Shown here: in pieces, positions 1-13,171 of the stretch
How the letters are laid out: the number at the start of each line of letters is the position of its first letter
How positions within the stretch are numbered: position 1 is the first letter of the stretch
DNA from: Polytrichum commune
Taxonomy: Eukaryota; Streptophyta; Polytrichopsida; Polytrichales; Polytrichaceae
Assembly (NCBI GenBank): GCA_950295325.1
Contig: OX485808.1
Location: 26,430,527-26,494,526, forward strand
Direction: 5' to 3'
DNA length: 64,000 bases
Notes under the pieces: model-generated
Seen by the model: only the letters and a program-made list of their open reading frames with translations
What the model was told of the DNA's origin: nothing
The model's database searches: none
Made by a program: the position numbers and the translations under genes

Positions 1-342
1 AGTTTTGATAAATGAATGACAACCAACAATGAGAATCAGATGGCCTTTCAATATGAAGAAACATATTGATAATTGATAATTGATAATTGATCTCACACTA
101 ACATTTGAACACTTGACGTTCTGATTAAACTCAATGAAACTTACTACAACAATTTGGCTAAATATGTTTGTTAGTGAATTTAACTTTTGAGTGTCAAAAG
201 GCCTAAAGGACAACAATCCACATTACTATATGTCAGAGGATGTCAACCTGACCACTTCAGCATATGACTACAAAGATACGAGGTTAAAAGTTTTTAATCC
301 ATTGATATCTCAACCACACACATAACATGGACAATTAATCAC
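1..342 (-). other. intron of the PHD-finger gene, running off the left edge
   Basis: Minus-strand sequence after the exon ending at 343. A donor (GAG|GTGATT) lies at 342/341 and the next exon is outside the window. No coding similarity is visible; a small AT-rich direct repeat (gataatt) occurs around 65-90. Confidence 0.55.
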
Positions 343-3300
343 CTCAGTACGAGCACAAGTTTCTCTACTGGTAGAAAGCTCATCCATATCATCAGTCATT
401 GCAGCTCCAGACATCTCCGCATCATCGTCCAATTCACTTCCAACCCAATTCCTATGCCGAAGGCATTTACCGAAAAAACCCACTTGATTGGTCCCATCCT
501 GTACAATTTCACTTTGCAATAGACCCTACAGCACAGAACGATTGAAGTTAGAACTTTGGGGAATTGATAACTTTTGTTTAGGATTTGGAATCACCACACA
601 GAAAGAACAAGAAGTTAAAAGAAATTCCTTTTCAAAAATCAGCACTGGCAATATTCAGTAGCTTTGACTTGACATCATCAACATAAAGACTTTGATTGCC
701 GATTTTATTCTATGCTAGACAATTTACCTTCTCATGTGCACACCAGACATGAAATGGAGTTGAGCACTTTGGCACACGACATTGTATACAAGCACCTCCT
801 TTCCGCTCACATAAGGAGCAAATCTGTTTTAAAAACCCATAAAAAATCACATCAGCATCTTCCTCCAAATCTTTCCAAATTTAGGAATAGTGAAACTGTC
901 TTCTATTATTGAAGTCCTACATGACAAAACTTAGTACAAGCAAACATATTTTACTGACCTCTTTGAAAGAATGAGCTCAACAGTTACTTTGATCAGGTTG
1001 TGTAATTAGAAACAAAGTCAATGCTAGTGGCATGGTGGTTCATACACCATGACCCTGATCACTGAACACTTCACATCATGAATTTTGAGAGCACTTACTG
1101 ATTTTCTTCGAAATGATACCACACCCGATACATCAAAGACACCCATCGTCTCCATATTAAGACACCTGGTTCCAGGCATCCATAGGGTGCACACCATGTG
1201 CGCCCATTGCTTAGCTCCAGCATCCTTGACAAAAGCTGTGATTGTATTGTTTGAATGCCAGTTTTCCTCTTCTTTTTTGTCTTCAGAAACACTTAAAGGA
1301 TGTTCCGCATTTCCGATAGTAGCGCTGCCAATTCTGGAGTTATCCCTAATGCAGGTTTTGCAGGAAAACGCGTACTTTGTAGGTTTGCCACAGCTACATT
1401 GCTCAAGCTTGTTCCCTGATGCAGTATTGTTCTTCAGGGATTTATCAGCAAGGCCAGCTGATAGATTGTTTTTAGTTGATTGCATGCTAATTGTTGCAGA
1501 CAAAAGTGTCTCATCATCATCCTCATCTGACTGCTCCTCCGATGGCACTTCTGTTTTCACATTGTGTAGAGCTTGCCATACATTCAGTAAAGTTTGGCAG
1601 AACCCTCGAGATTTTTGGACCCGTGTCATAGCTCCACCTCCATATCCACAGAGCACACAAACCTGCACCAATGACATAAACCTTAAATGTCCATGATAAA
1701 AATCTTAAAAAAACAAAAAATTGCATCTCAAATGCATACGATATCACCCAGCATTCAGTTTAAGCATCCTTAAATACGGTCAACAAGGTGAAATTTGTGG
1801 CATAGCATGAAGGGGAAGAAGTTTCAAAAAGAGGGCATTCTCACTGGCTTGGTTATATTGAATTTGCATGTCCGACAAGACCAAGGGCCTTTCGGAGGCT
1901 TGGATACTCCATAACATGCTTGATGAACCTGTTGGAAACACAGTTTGTGCCAGCTATGTTAGTAACTGAGACCTTCATCATTGAGGTCCACAAAAGATAA
2001 TGCCAAAGGGTTTGACACCAGCCAGTCCAATCATGGTTAATTGTTTCCTTTTTGAACATTTACACCTGTAAGACTCAATCTGAAACTGATTGTACAAGAA
2101 TCCGTACACCTCCAAACACACTTATAGCAGGCATATATATGCACATCACCTTCACTGGACACCGCCCACACAGCAAAAGCTTGTTGTAGCTGACTGATCC
2201 AGGTGCTGCACAGACATCACATTTGCTCCTTTCTGGCTGGCTAACGTTGATTTCAGAACTTCCAACAAGTTTCTTTGTCTTGTTTGGTGAGCTTTTCCCC
2301 TCCTCTCTTGAACCTAAAGATATTTTTTTCTTGCGGATCTTGATGTCACCACGTCCATGATCATGTATTGCCTTCTTAAAGCTCACTTCCTTCTCCAAAA
2401 GAGGTTGTTCTTCACAACTACATAAAAAGTACACCTCCTTCAGCAGTGAATTACCCATGATGTTGTGACAAACACAAAGACTCATACACATTGATTCACC
2501 AGAGCTCCACTTGAGGGTTACACAGACTCAAACATGTGGATTCAACAGAGCATTCTCAGCAATTCAAACACTTTCAGACCAGATCGAAGTACCTCTCTAA
2601 TGACTTGCCACTTGGACCTTCAGCCTTCACTTCTTTCTTCTGAACTTCACTGGACAACTTTTGTCTCTTGGCAGAGTGTTTACTCATGTCCAAGTCATTG
2701 AATTCTCTCTTTGACATCCTTGCTTCTGGGGTTTTGACCTGAGCAACACTCATATATGCACTCTTATCCCTCATTTGACTTTTCCCATTTGGAAAGTCAT
2801 GCTTGACTCGCACATCATTGAGTACAACTTTGCCATTCTTCAACTTGCTTGAGCGAATCTGTTTTGTAACAGGAGAAAGAGCAAGTTTTGGGGTCCAGAC
2901 ATGTGCTGCTGGAGTCTGTGTTGAATCACGGTGAATGCTCCAGTCAGTTTGTACCTCAGTTCTTTCTTCCTCCAGTCCTTGACTGCCAGTTTTGCCTGGA
3001 TCTGCTTTTATGATTTTGCTTTTATTCCATTCAGCAATCCTTTTGTTTGGAAGGAAGGACCTAGCTGACCTTCCACTGCGAGGAAAAGGGTACGATATGC
3101 CACTCAATGGATTAGTCCTTGGTGTGGATTGACCAGTCTGAACTATTTTTGCACCCTGCTTGCCATACATGGCAATATCTGCATCCTCTTCTGCAAATTC
3201 AAATACCTCAGCAACTGATACAGGCGTCTTATTCTTGCCAGTCAACTCCCAAAGACTCCGAACTTTTCGTGTGTCTTCCTTGTGCAATACTCTCATTGGT

Positions 3301-6300
3301 TTTCCTTCCTTACAAGGCAATTCCAACTCCGGCACTACAGAAACATGAACCTCATTGGACAGACCTGGTTTTATTGCAACACAGCCTGCACTTGCAACTG
3401 ATTTTTTATGAGAGTTGCCATCAGGGTTGCTTCTAGAGATCCCAGGTTTAGACTTCAGCATGTCAACTTTAATCTTGGTCATATCGACATTTGGTTTTTT
3501 ATCTTCTTTTGGAGCTTGACTAACTTTTATGCTGATCTGTGGTTCTGTAGGCTGGTTCAGTATGACACTAAGTGACACCATACGCCCATTTCGAGGACTA
3601 GGTGCACCCAGTGGTGTCCGAACAGTACGCAGATTCTTGGGAAGGAGACTGGGTGTGGGTTGTGATGGCCCAACAGCGGCATCACCTGTAGCCAAAAATC
3701 CTGAATTCTTGTTTGATAGGTTGCCTTTTGAGGTGTTCAAGTCAGTAGCTACTGACCCTTCTGTGACTCTTCCTGGAAGTGGATGGCCCTCATCCACTAC
3801 ATCTGCTTTAGAAACTGTTGGAGGCTTCATAAAATGAGAGTTTGTTCGAACAGCTCTCTTGGCCTTCTGACGGTTCACTCCTTGAGGAACACGTATCACT
3901 AATGTCCCTACCTTCCTCTGTGAGGCAGTATCCTCAGCTGCCCCAATATTTTCCTGAATAACTTCTGTTTGCTTGTCTCCTGCAACAGAAGATGGATTAT
4001 CGACAGCCAGAGCAACTCTTCTGCGTTTAAGAAGCGATTCCTTCTCCACTGAACCCTTGGGTAACTGGCCCCAGTCTTTAGCACCTTGATCAAGTCTTGA
4101 CTCTAACTTCTTCATTGCGGTTCCTGTTTCTGGTTTCTCCACTGGAATCTTAGGCCCAGGAACCTGCTCCAGTACTGTCACTGATCTACCTTTCTTAGCT
4201 TCTCCCACAACCACATCTGGACCCAGTCGCTTCCATTTCATAGTTCGACGACGCTTTTTCTCTGATTTCCCTGCAAGTTAAACATCAAAACTTGAGAATT
4301 ACCCAAGGCGCTGCAGTGATGGTAACCTGGGCTACAAGAAAGATAAGGGGAATTGTGAGAAAAATCAATGCCGTAAACTTGCCTGCACTTAAAACAGGTT
4401 CGCGTTCCTGATCGCTCTGTTCTGCTTCTTGAGTCATCTGCCATCCTGCTGCAGCTCTTGATCCAGCTCTTTTTACAACAAGCCTCTTCGTAGCATTGTT
4501 GCACGATGGGGAGTGCCTGCCAGTATCCTCCAGAGGTACTACAGGACTAGGGTTGGGAGCTGCTCCCATATCCACATCATCAGATGAAGAACACTTACCT
4601 ATACCAGAGCATTCATCAAGCACACCAGCTGCTGGTACCTTACCTTGTGACTGTGCAGGTAAAGCAATCCCTTCATCATTATCACAACCTTCGTCAGAAA
4701 GCCCACTCAAGACATTTTCTGAGCTTTTTGAACAGACATCAGAGAGTGTCTTTGGAACATGTAGATTGTCTGCTACTAAAGGAACGTCATTTGCAGCAGA
4801 ATCTGCTAAGGGTCCACTTTGTGCAGCAGTCTCAAGCTGCTGACTATGATCCTCGCTCAATTCTTGTACATCTTCCCAGGATAACTGCTGGCTACTGGAA
4901 TCCTTTACATACTTTACTACCTTGCCATGTTTAGCTGGGATCACATCAGAAATCAAATCAGTGCTTTTGTTGTGGATTTGTGGGGATTGATGCGTTTTGG
5001 ATAGCCTCTGGCTGGTTTCCATCACAGGCTTATTCTTTGCAGGAACCATTTTAGTTCCACTACCTCCTTTTTCCTTCAAGCATACCTGTCCCACAAGCCT
5101 GAACAGTGCAGACATTCAACTTCTTAGGAAGTTCAACAGTTGATTTCAGCGTAACGGAGTACTTTCCTATGTGTGATGATCACACTCTTTGCTGTACAAA
5201 AAAATCTCAATAAGTTGGAAATCATTCGACTAGAATACATCCTGAAACAAGATTTGTAGAAGTGAGAATCAAGGACATCTTGACAACATTAAACCACACC
5301 TTGGCACAGCTCTTCCTCTTGTTGATGGGCTCTCTTTTCGACAATTGTAGCAAGTGCAGTGCCTGTCCTCCCTGTCATCAGTTTGAGTGACAACATCATC
5401 CTGTCCTAGAGTACCTTCTTCAACAGGTCTGGTATTCCTAGTTTCTGGCTCTGCAACAGTAAGTGCAGACATGTTAAGCATCACCCTTTTAACAACAGAT
5501 TAATGTATGGATGTTTATCCAAACCAGATCTTAAATAGTGATGCTGTGCAGTTAGAGATCAATGATTCGAAAATGCAGAGATCTTTTGAAAAAAGTCAAT
5601 TCCAGGATGTGTAGATGAATGGAACCTGAAAGAGGTCGACAATGAACTTCGTCATGTCCAGATTTGCTACCACCCTGACCCTCATCCAAACCATTGTTCT
5701 GCAGATGGGAAGTCTTCTCTTCATATCCCAGTCCAGAATGCAGAATGTTGTCTGCCTCTGGAGCACTCTGTGACCAAGTTTGTTTGTCATTGAGGACTCT
5801 CTGTTGATCCTGGACATCAACACAATTTACATTTGGTTTCTGAGACCAGTCTTGAAACTCCTTCGACGTATGCTGAAACTCTTCCAATGGGGGCTGGGGG
5901 CCTTTTGCTCCTACCTCATCATGCATACTACTCCCTTGTTCAAAAGGATATCTGTGCATAGAGAGGTGACTGTGCAAGGAGCTCCCGTGATCTTGCATGT
6001 TAGCTACACTGTTAGGCCCTGGCTGAAAACGGGCAGAATTTGTGCCATCTAAAGCCCCATGCGATGTGCCCATGTGATCATGTTGCACAGCATTGAGCAC
6101 TGCAAAATTTAAAAAGGGCACTTGTGGTATAAATGGTGGTCTCCCATACTCGCCTATACCACCAGGCAGGCTCTCACCGACTCTCCTATTCACCCCATCA
6201 TGTGATTGAGTAGCTGAGCCATCCAGACCCACAGCCCGATAACCATACGAGGTTTGAATGGCCATATCCAGGAGTCTTTGTCCCGTTTTATTGCTTAAAT

Positions 6301-9180
6301 GGCCCAAAGCCCCAGAGCTGAGTGGATCTAAGGTACTTCCAGTTTCCAACATTGCACTCCTCCTCAATTGTTCTGTGTGCGGAACAAATTTCGGGCCTGA
6401 CTTATCCAAACTGGACTGATCATTCTGCACTCGACCATCCCCACTCCTATTTACTTTCTTGGAATTGGGACCACAATCAAGGGCAAGGAGCTTTGCTTGA
6501 AGATTATCTGGGACAGTATTGCAATTGGGAGGTTGAGAGAGATTGACTATGCATCTAGAAGTCTGCATTGAGGCTGGATTCAAATAGCTTCTATCCTCTG
6601 CTCGTTGGTCATTCATGTGTGCAGTTTCATTATAGCCAGCTTGCTGACGGATGGTAGTAGAAGATGCCTGCTCTCTTGCCTGCCCAGGATTGCCAGAAAA
6701 CCTCGGGAGTTCAGCTGGATTGAACTGCTGCACATCATGTTGAAACCTACCATCCCATGTCACTGCCAATTGCCATTCCATATCAGCAAAGTGGGGCAGA
6801 TGCAATAGAAGAGACTGCCATAGTAAAGCAAAGATGCATGACTGCCACAAAACATCTACTACAACACTTTGTCATGCTTAGAATGTGGCAGCTGTGCTCA
6901 AACAAAAGATGTCATGGAATTAAATGACCACTTAGTTGGAAATTTCTATATATAATCACTCAGAAAAATTTTGAATGCCAACAAGGGTAGCACTAACTGA
7001 ACGAGATTTGGATTCAACAAGACACCCAAGTAGTCAGATATGAATCAGTTAGGGACAAACCTCTGCTCATGATTTGCTCACAAAGTCGAGACTTAGGCTG
7101 TTCAGCAGTTCGAGTTGGTATGGATGAGAACGATGCCCCAGCTGGTGGAGTCTGCTGAGAGGGTTGGCCCAAACGCAGCTCAAAATTTGAGGAAGAACTA
7201 TCATTTTCTTTCATACGTAGATCTGGACCATCGATCCATCGGTTTGAAGTGTAACCGAGTCCTGTCACATTTCTCAGAGCAGCACTCACCTGCTGCGCTG
7301 AAGAGAGATATCGATGACTGTCATTGATGAAATTGTATTCATTGCTCATAGGCATGTCTCCTAAATGAGATGCACGGTGTAATGAAGTACTGCAACCTGT
7401 GCCTCCTTGACTCCTTGCAATATCTGTATGTGTAGTATCAGAATAGAACTGACCTGTTCCAAGATATGATGGTACAGTTCCTCCTCTGTTGGTCCTTCCA
7501 AAGCTTTTCAACAATGCATCCCTGGACTCTTGCAGACTTTGTCCTGTGTTCAAAGGTGCAAACCTTGTGTTTGAGATGGACTGAGTAGCATGCAATGTTG
7601 GATTGTGACCATTTTCCAGAGAGGCATCCCAAACCTGCATCGTTCTGCTTTTAACTATTGGTGTGTTGTTGCCATATGACACATCAACCTCTTTCTGCCA
7701 ACTTTGTGTCATAACAGCCTTGTATTTTCCCTGCCCTGGCTCCGCAGGATCATCCAGCCAGTCCCAGCCTACATTGTCCTCAGGTACCTTCACCTGTTGC
7801 ACATGAAGATCCTTGTCAATAAAAGCTTCAAATAACACACAAGCTTGTGACCTACATCTTACCTGACCTCTCAAAACTGGAATTCACAATCAAATACATT
7901 CTTAGCTCTCGCCAGTTTGAAGAAACAACACTTTACCCCATATTGACCAAAAAACATCTTCCTCCACTGCACCAGAGTTTCAGCCCCCTCCATAAAAACT
8001 GCCTCACCAGGATTGATGCCAACAACTCCTGCATGCTGCACGAGAACTCCAGTAAAGGTCAAACTCAATATTAAGCTCAGAAACCTAGTAGTGTGGATTC
8101 CCAGAAATAAATGTTTACATACATTGATTCAAATTGGTCAAGAATGCACCCACTTGGAAGAAGAAAACAACTATTATGACAGAAGACTAGGTCAATGTCA
8201 GACCATTATGTCCAGCAGTCAGACCTGTTGTGTCATGTAGGTGTGGTCCAAATTACCTGTGTGAACTTGGCAACAGACATTCGTACACCATGGCAAGTAC
8301 AGATTACTCCCAATCGCCCTGCATCTGTTAAACTCAGCTCTCCACCTGCCATAGTAGTTGGTAAGTTTTGTGGCAGGGTTGAATGTCTAGGGCTATTGGA
8401 CACACTAGTCATGATATCATGTCAAATAGCTACTTGCATACCCCGTACACCAGATGATAGATATGGGGAAGAGTTCCAAGATACCTAGAAAATCTCCACA
8501 TACAATGAACAATGATATCAACATGAGTATCAAGGGCCTCTCCTTGATAGCAAGTGACTACAACCGTATCACTGAAAAGATCAAGACAACACCACACGAT
8601 CTCTAGAAAGGTAAGGTACTCACCAAGCGATATTCCATAATTTGGGCAGAACACCCGGATACGTCCTGACGGAGGAGGGGCTGATTGAGACTGACTGGGC
8701 ACTCCAGAGCCAACATCTGGCACACTTGATTCATTCCTTTGCTGATCAGAATTGGAAGAGAAGAGATTCGGCCCCTGAACACTTGGAATTCGCTGCTTTT
8801 GGCTCACAATCTCTTTCAGCCACTGTGGAGAGGGAGTTTGCCTGCTAGCATCCAATCCTTGCTCCTGTGCACCTCGAGAGAAATTGAGGTTCTGTTTCAG
8901 TGCCTCTGATCCAGATATCCTTAGCCCGTTTGAGCTGACAGTGTCCTGTATCCTCCCACCAGCCAGACCACTTAAATCTCGACCATGCCCAGACTGAGGT
9001 GCATCCAATCCAGAATTTGAGCTTCCACCTCCATTTACATGATTTGATTGGAACACATTTGCAGGACCAAGCGAACTCCACCCACCAAATCCAGGAGAAT
9101 CTGAGCTTATATGTCTGTATTGAGGATGAGATGCAATATATGTGGACCGAGAGCTGATTGATGGTGAATAATTTGGTCTG

Positions 9181-9229
<49 letters not shown>

Positions 9230-9312
9230 GCTGCTGCTGCTGTTGCTGCTGTTGCTGCTGTTGTTGTTGTTGCTGTTGTTGTTGTTGTTGCTGCTGTTGC
9301 TGTTGCTGTTGT

Positions 9313-9389
<77 letters not shown>

Positions 9390-9551
9390 TTGCTGCACCA
9401 TTGCCAGAAGCTCTGACCTCAATTTGTTGGGGGTAAGACCCTGTGGTCCATAATTCAGCATATCTGGACCTACCGGCTCTTGCCTGATAGTACGCTCAAT
9501 AACACAGACCTCTTGAGCCACATAGGGTTGGGACAAATGCCCTGGATTCAT
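343..9551 (-). CDS. PHD/ePHD zinc-finger protein with Gln-rich N-terminus (3' end outside the window)
   Basis: Probable nuclear chromatin-reader protein. I join 12 exons on the minus strand: 9551-8624, 8046-7937, 7793-7061, 6762-5626, 5450-5300, 5098-4383, 4270-2593, 2417-2150, 1928-1845, 1662-1099, 823-728 and 525-343. They total 6648 nt, 2216 codons with no stop, and every junction keeps phase. Residues 53-123 are 71 Gln. Residues 1884-1928 are a PHD finger (CDVC, then CGRC, HQAC and CRTC split over two exons). Residues 1937-2179 are an ePHD (CVLC, HMVCTLW, CSLC, CIQC, FHVWCAH, CLRH), interrupted after its first Cys pair by an acidic Ser-rich insert with extra Cys. The long middle is low-complexity and basic. 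The architecture recalls plant PHD proteins of the Arabidopsis At1g77800 type (from memory, not searched). PHD/ePHD pairs usually read histone tails. The start is the first in-frame ATG; an upstream coding exon is possible. The end of the fourth exon is uncertain (5626, or about 5669). Confidence 0.85.
4271..4382 (-). other. GC-AG intron in the PHD-finger gene
   Basis: The upstream exon ends CAG and the intron opens GCAAGT, the known consensus for GC donors; it ends cttgcag. Splicing here joins phase 1 to phase 1 and leaves the reading frame open into the basic stretch KSEKKRRR. The nearest GT alternative, 4 bases on, would break the frame. Confidence 0.7.
9183..9395 (-). repeat. CAA/CAG microsatellite encoding 71 consecutive glutamines
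   Basis: Uninterrupted run of CAA and CAG codons on the minus strand, residues 53-123 of the PHD protein. The half towards low coordinates is nearly pure CAA, while the rest mixes CAG and CAA. The plus strand reads as poly-Leu, which is only a shadow. Confidence 0.97.
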
Positions 9552-11760
9552 GTCAAACTGTGCACAGCCAACAGATTCAGAAGGCTTAGTAGACAAAACA
9601 TCAGACAAACCATATGTGACACTGCTGACATATAGTCAGGTCCCAAAAATTTAGGAAATTGAAGAAGGAAACAAAGAAACCACACTTATAAGGATCTTTC
9701 TTCTAGCGAAGTGTGAACTGCCAGTGAGAATCTGAAGTTGCCCCCACTAGCAACATAGTTCCATAGAACTCAATCGGACATACTTGGTGTATGGTGGACC
9801 TTCAAACAGAGGCGACCAAATCTAGACAAATTCAATTAATTCTGAATGTTGCAAATGACATTTCCAACCAACACACAGTAATAAACTTCAAACTCAGAAG
9901 TGGACAGAAACCGAACATCAACCAAATTGGAGCACCATAGAACAATGCCCTACAAGAACAGCAGAAGACTCGAAGCTTTGAACTAATATATAAAGATTCC
10001 TCAAGCCAGGGTTCAAGTTGTCATACGTCTGGATGCACTGTGCTCACTACTCGTTCCCAAGTGACAAGAATTTAATTATACCCAAGTAATGTATAACTGC
10101 CCTAGCAACAAACTCACTCTAAAAGGAAGAATTCGCACCTCCCCTACTACAACACTGCAGCTGGATAAGTGTGAACGCATCATCTCTATAACGCTGAACT
10201 CCCATCACTAAACCCTAATCCTTCCATTCTTGCGCATACACTAATTCCTGCTACCAAGACCTCATTCTCCCAAACTCGTGGTTCGCAAATACTTGGAGCA
10301 AAACTACTAAAGGATAAATTTGCAGTGCATCGCCCGCAGCTGCCTTCAGCAATTCAGACGAGCTGTAAACAATTTACACCTTGCATTCCAACGACCAGTT
10401 TCTACACTGCAAACTCTGCAAATACCCAATTCCCGAGATCATCGTCATCGCACCCCGCTAACTTCTAGTGACAAGGTACCTTCTAAGTTGGTCACTCTTG
10501 GATGATACCTGGTTCAATGATGAAGATCCAGGGGTCGGTTGCCCCGACGATCTATTATTCATGCACGCCTTCAAGTTCCACATGTCCTCCATCGCTGCTG
10601 CTGCTATCAGCCAGCTTCAGTCTCCACAGACCTAATCTATAAGCCGTGCTCTATAATATCACATGTCAAAGTCCGACATCATCATCTCAGTCTCCTCGCA
10701 CCACATCGTCCATCTTCCCCCCTCGATGCAAGGCAAAGTCCGCTCCAATTGTAACAATATTACGCTTCCCAAGCAAGTAGTCCCCGTGACTGGAGTGAGA
10801 GGAATGGTCAGCAGATTTATCAGATGTATTGTGCATTTATGATAAAATTGTATCCACCAGAATCATACGGACGTGGAGTGTCCCTCCAAGTGATTTTCAT
10901 ATCTCTCTTCCCCTTCTCTCTCTTGGTCACCATCTACTCATCTCAAGGTTGACGACGAGTCCAAAAACGACTGACCGACTACACGAATTCCGAAATCATT
11001 TGTTCCTCTCACGCTCCAATCATCATGTTTATCCACCCCGAACTAAACGTAGTACCCACAACATCCATCCACACTGAGCTGCTACACGTCCTCTATCATC
11101 ATCATCATCACCAGGAGCATCATCACCATCAGCAAGAAGAAGTATAATACAACCCTTGCGAACGACCACACTGCTCAATCTTCCTGTTCCACAACCCCAA
11201 TCGAGGCAACTCAATCGTGCTCCTCCGCCTCGATCTCGCACACCAAATGCGACACATCTCTCTCTCACTCACAAACGTACACACAAACCTCCGCAAACCT
11301 GTAACCCCGGTGTGCGACCAAATCCCTAATCCTATCTGCTCTCTTGAGCGCAATTCCCCACCCCCGTAACCTCGGTAAAGTTTAACCAAAAAGACACAAG
11401 AACTGCGTCAAATCGCGGCCATTTCCGGAGGCGAGATCATCATCACAAGCCCCTGGAAACCTGCAATCCGGAACATCACCGAGGCCACAACATTTCGACG
11501 TCACGGCAAAGGGATGGAGGCGGACGGGCGGAGGCGATCCCTCTCCTGGCGCTTTCCTTTCAGCTTCCATAGCTCGCGGCCTAGGGCAGCGCGGATCGCT
11601 ACCGGGTGTAGGCGGTGGTAGCACCTTCCCCTTGGCGTACAGTGACCGCCCTGGCAAGGGTTTCTACCGGCTACACCCGGTGGTCGTCGCCCGTGCCTGG
11701 TAACATGCCCCTGTAAACTGCGCCATGCGAAGTTACCTCCGGTAAAATAAAGCTTGTGGT
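9552..11760 (-). promoter_or_regulatory. 5' leader and promoter region of the PHD-finger gene
   Basis: No convincing coding sequence. An in-frame stop lies at 9636-9638, with an acceptor-like site (tatgtcag) near 9627, so a 5' UTR intron is likely. Base composition becomes GC-richer between about 11380 and 11760, as expected near a transcription start. A run of ATC/CAT triplets lies near 11095-11135. The exact start of transcription cannot be read from the sequence. Confidence 0.4.
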
Positions 11761-12947
11761 ACATGCATAGTAACTATCCTTTTACTTTTACTTCCCTCTT
11801 TTGATCTTCTTTACCATGTGATTTGACATACATCCAAATCATCCACTCAACAACCCCCATGTGTGGATTGACTGAACAAAAGGCACTCAACCCGGCCCGG
11901 CCTTCCCCTTTGTAAAGTTATGATAAGGTGGATGGCCCTAAAACCGTCACTTCAAGCACTGAGTGTGTTTATTATTATTATTATTATTAAAATAAAAATT
12001 TATATGTTTTTTCAGTATCGATTGAAAGGGGGTTCTAACGCACCAATCTAGATCTTGTTTGAATTTTGTACGTAAAAGCTATAAGGGTTTGAAATTCTCT
12101 CGGTACATCAACACGGAAGCATGATGTTAAGGTGTTGGACATTCTCATAAACATCATCATCTACAATTTTTGTGTGAGAATTTAAGGTGTTGATGTTGTG
12201 TGGGTGAGGTGTTGGTTTGAGCCCCCACGTACCTCAAGTCGTGTAAGGATGGAAGCATGAGAGTAGTAATTATAAGAAGAATCGGACTCTTGTTTGTTTA
12301 GTTTTCTTTATTTATTGACCACATCACCACCTCCATTGACTTTCAAAATCATCACTTCAATGACTTAGTTTGACATGGACCCTAAAAAAGACTCGGGCGA
12401 AACACCTTAACTATACGGAGCTCTATAAGCAAGTGTAACGAAGTTCCATCTACAAATGAGTGATGGTTTTCATATCCCCAAAAACCCAAGCTCCGATGCT
12501 TCATGCTCATTTGTTTACTCTTGGTATACAACACCATGTTGACTCGAGCACAATCACCTCACCGATCAAACGGGCTTGGGTTAATATAACCTTCAACCTC
12601 CCTCGTAAACCTTTCCAAAGGGTGCTTGTATTAAATCTACGTGCTTCTTTCTAGTTTCAATATAAGTGGCGCTTAATATGACAAAAACTAAAGAGTACCA
12701 TGTAATGACTAACACAACATTGTGATTTTTACAATTCGAGGTTATATTTGACAAATAGTTGCTTTTCCAAAATATGTTTTTGTCTCCAAGAGCTTTTGAT
12801 TTCCATCTTGCAGTTTTGAGCTAATATGCAATAAGAGTGCAAGGTTGGAAAACCAAACCCCTCGTAGTTATCACTATAGGAGTGAGGGGAGTCATACATA
12901 CAAGAACAATAAAAATTCTCGAAAACCTACATATCCTCACATCACTC
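11761..12947. other. intergenic, no gene seen
   Basis: AT-rich sequence with only short chance ORFs. A (TTA)n microsatellite lies at about 11968-11990. Nothing else can be supported. Confidence 0.5.
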
Positions 12948-13171
12948 ATTGATTAATATTCCAATTAGTGTGTGTCACTATTTAGAATTACACAGTGCTA
13001 TAATTGTTTAACAAGGGTGTACTATTGTACCAAGCAAAGTTAGTTATATTTTATAATGTCCAAACAACATGTTGAACCATTGTTAGTAAAAAATTGTACT
13101 CTTGAGTAAAACGTTATTGCATTGTGAAACTCCGAATAGTAACATGTACTAATTAAGATTATTAGTGTAAT
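12948..13171. mobile_element. MITE, family B, copy 1
   Basis: Imperfect terminal inverted repeats: the left end holds AATTAGTGTGTGTCACTATT and the right end reads back to a similar sequence ending GTGTAAT. The core includes tataatgtccaaacaac, shared with copies at 13796, 32211 and (inverted) 26850. Too short to encode a transposase; boundaries are approximate. Confidence 0.6.

Noticed and set aside
1085-1696. 203-codon plus-strand frame
   Set aside because: Antisense shadow of the ePHD exon, whose zinc-ligand pattern on the minus strand is unmistakable.
9158-9436. Plus-strand poly-Leu and poly-Val/Ala open frames
   Set aside because: They are the reverse-strand and shifted readings of the CAA/CAG tract; the minus-strand frame is the one that fits the exon model.
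11870-12300. GGTTTGAGCCC, resembling a tRNA B box
   Set aside because: No matching A box or folded arms at the required spacing.
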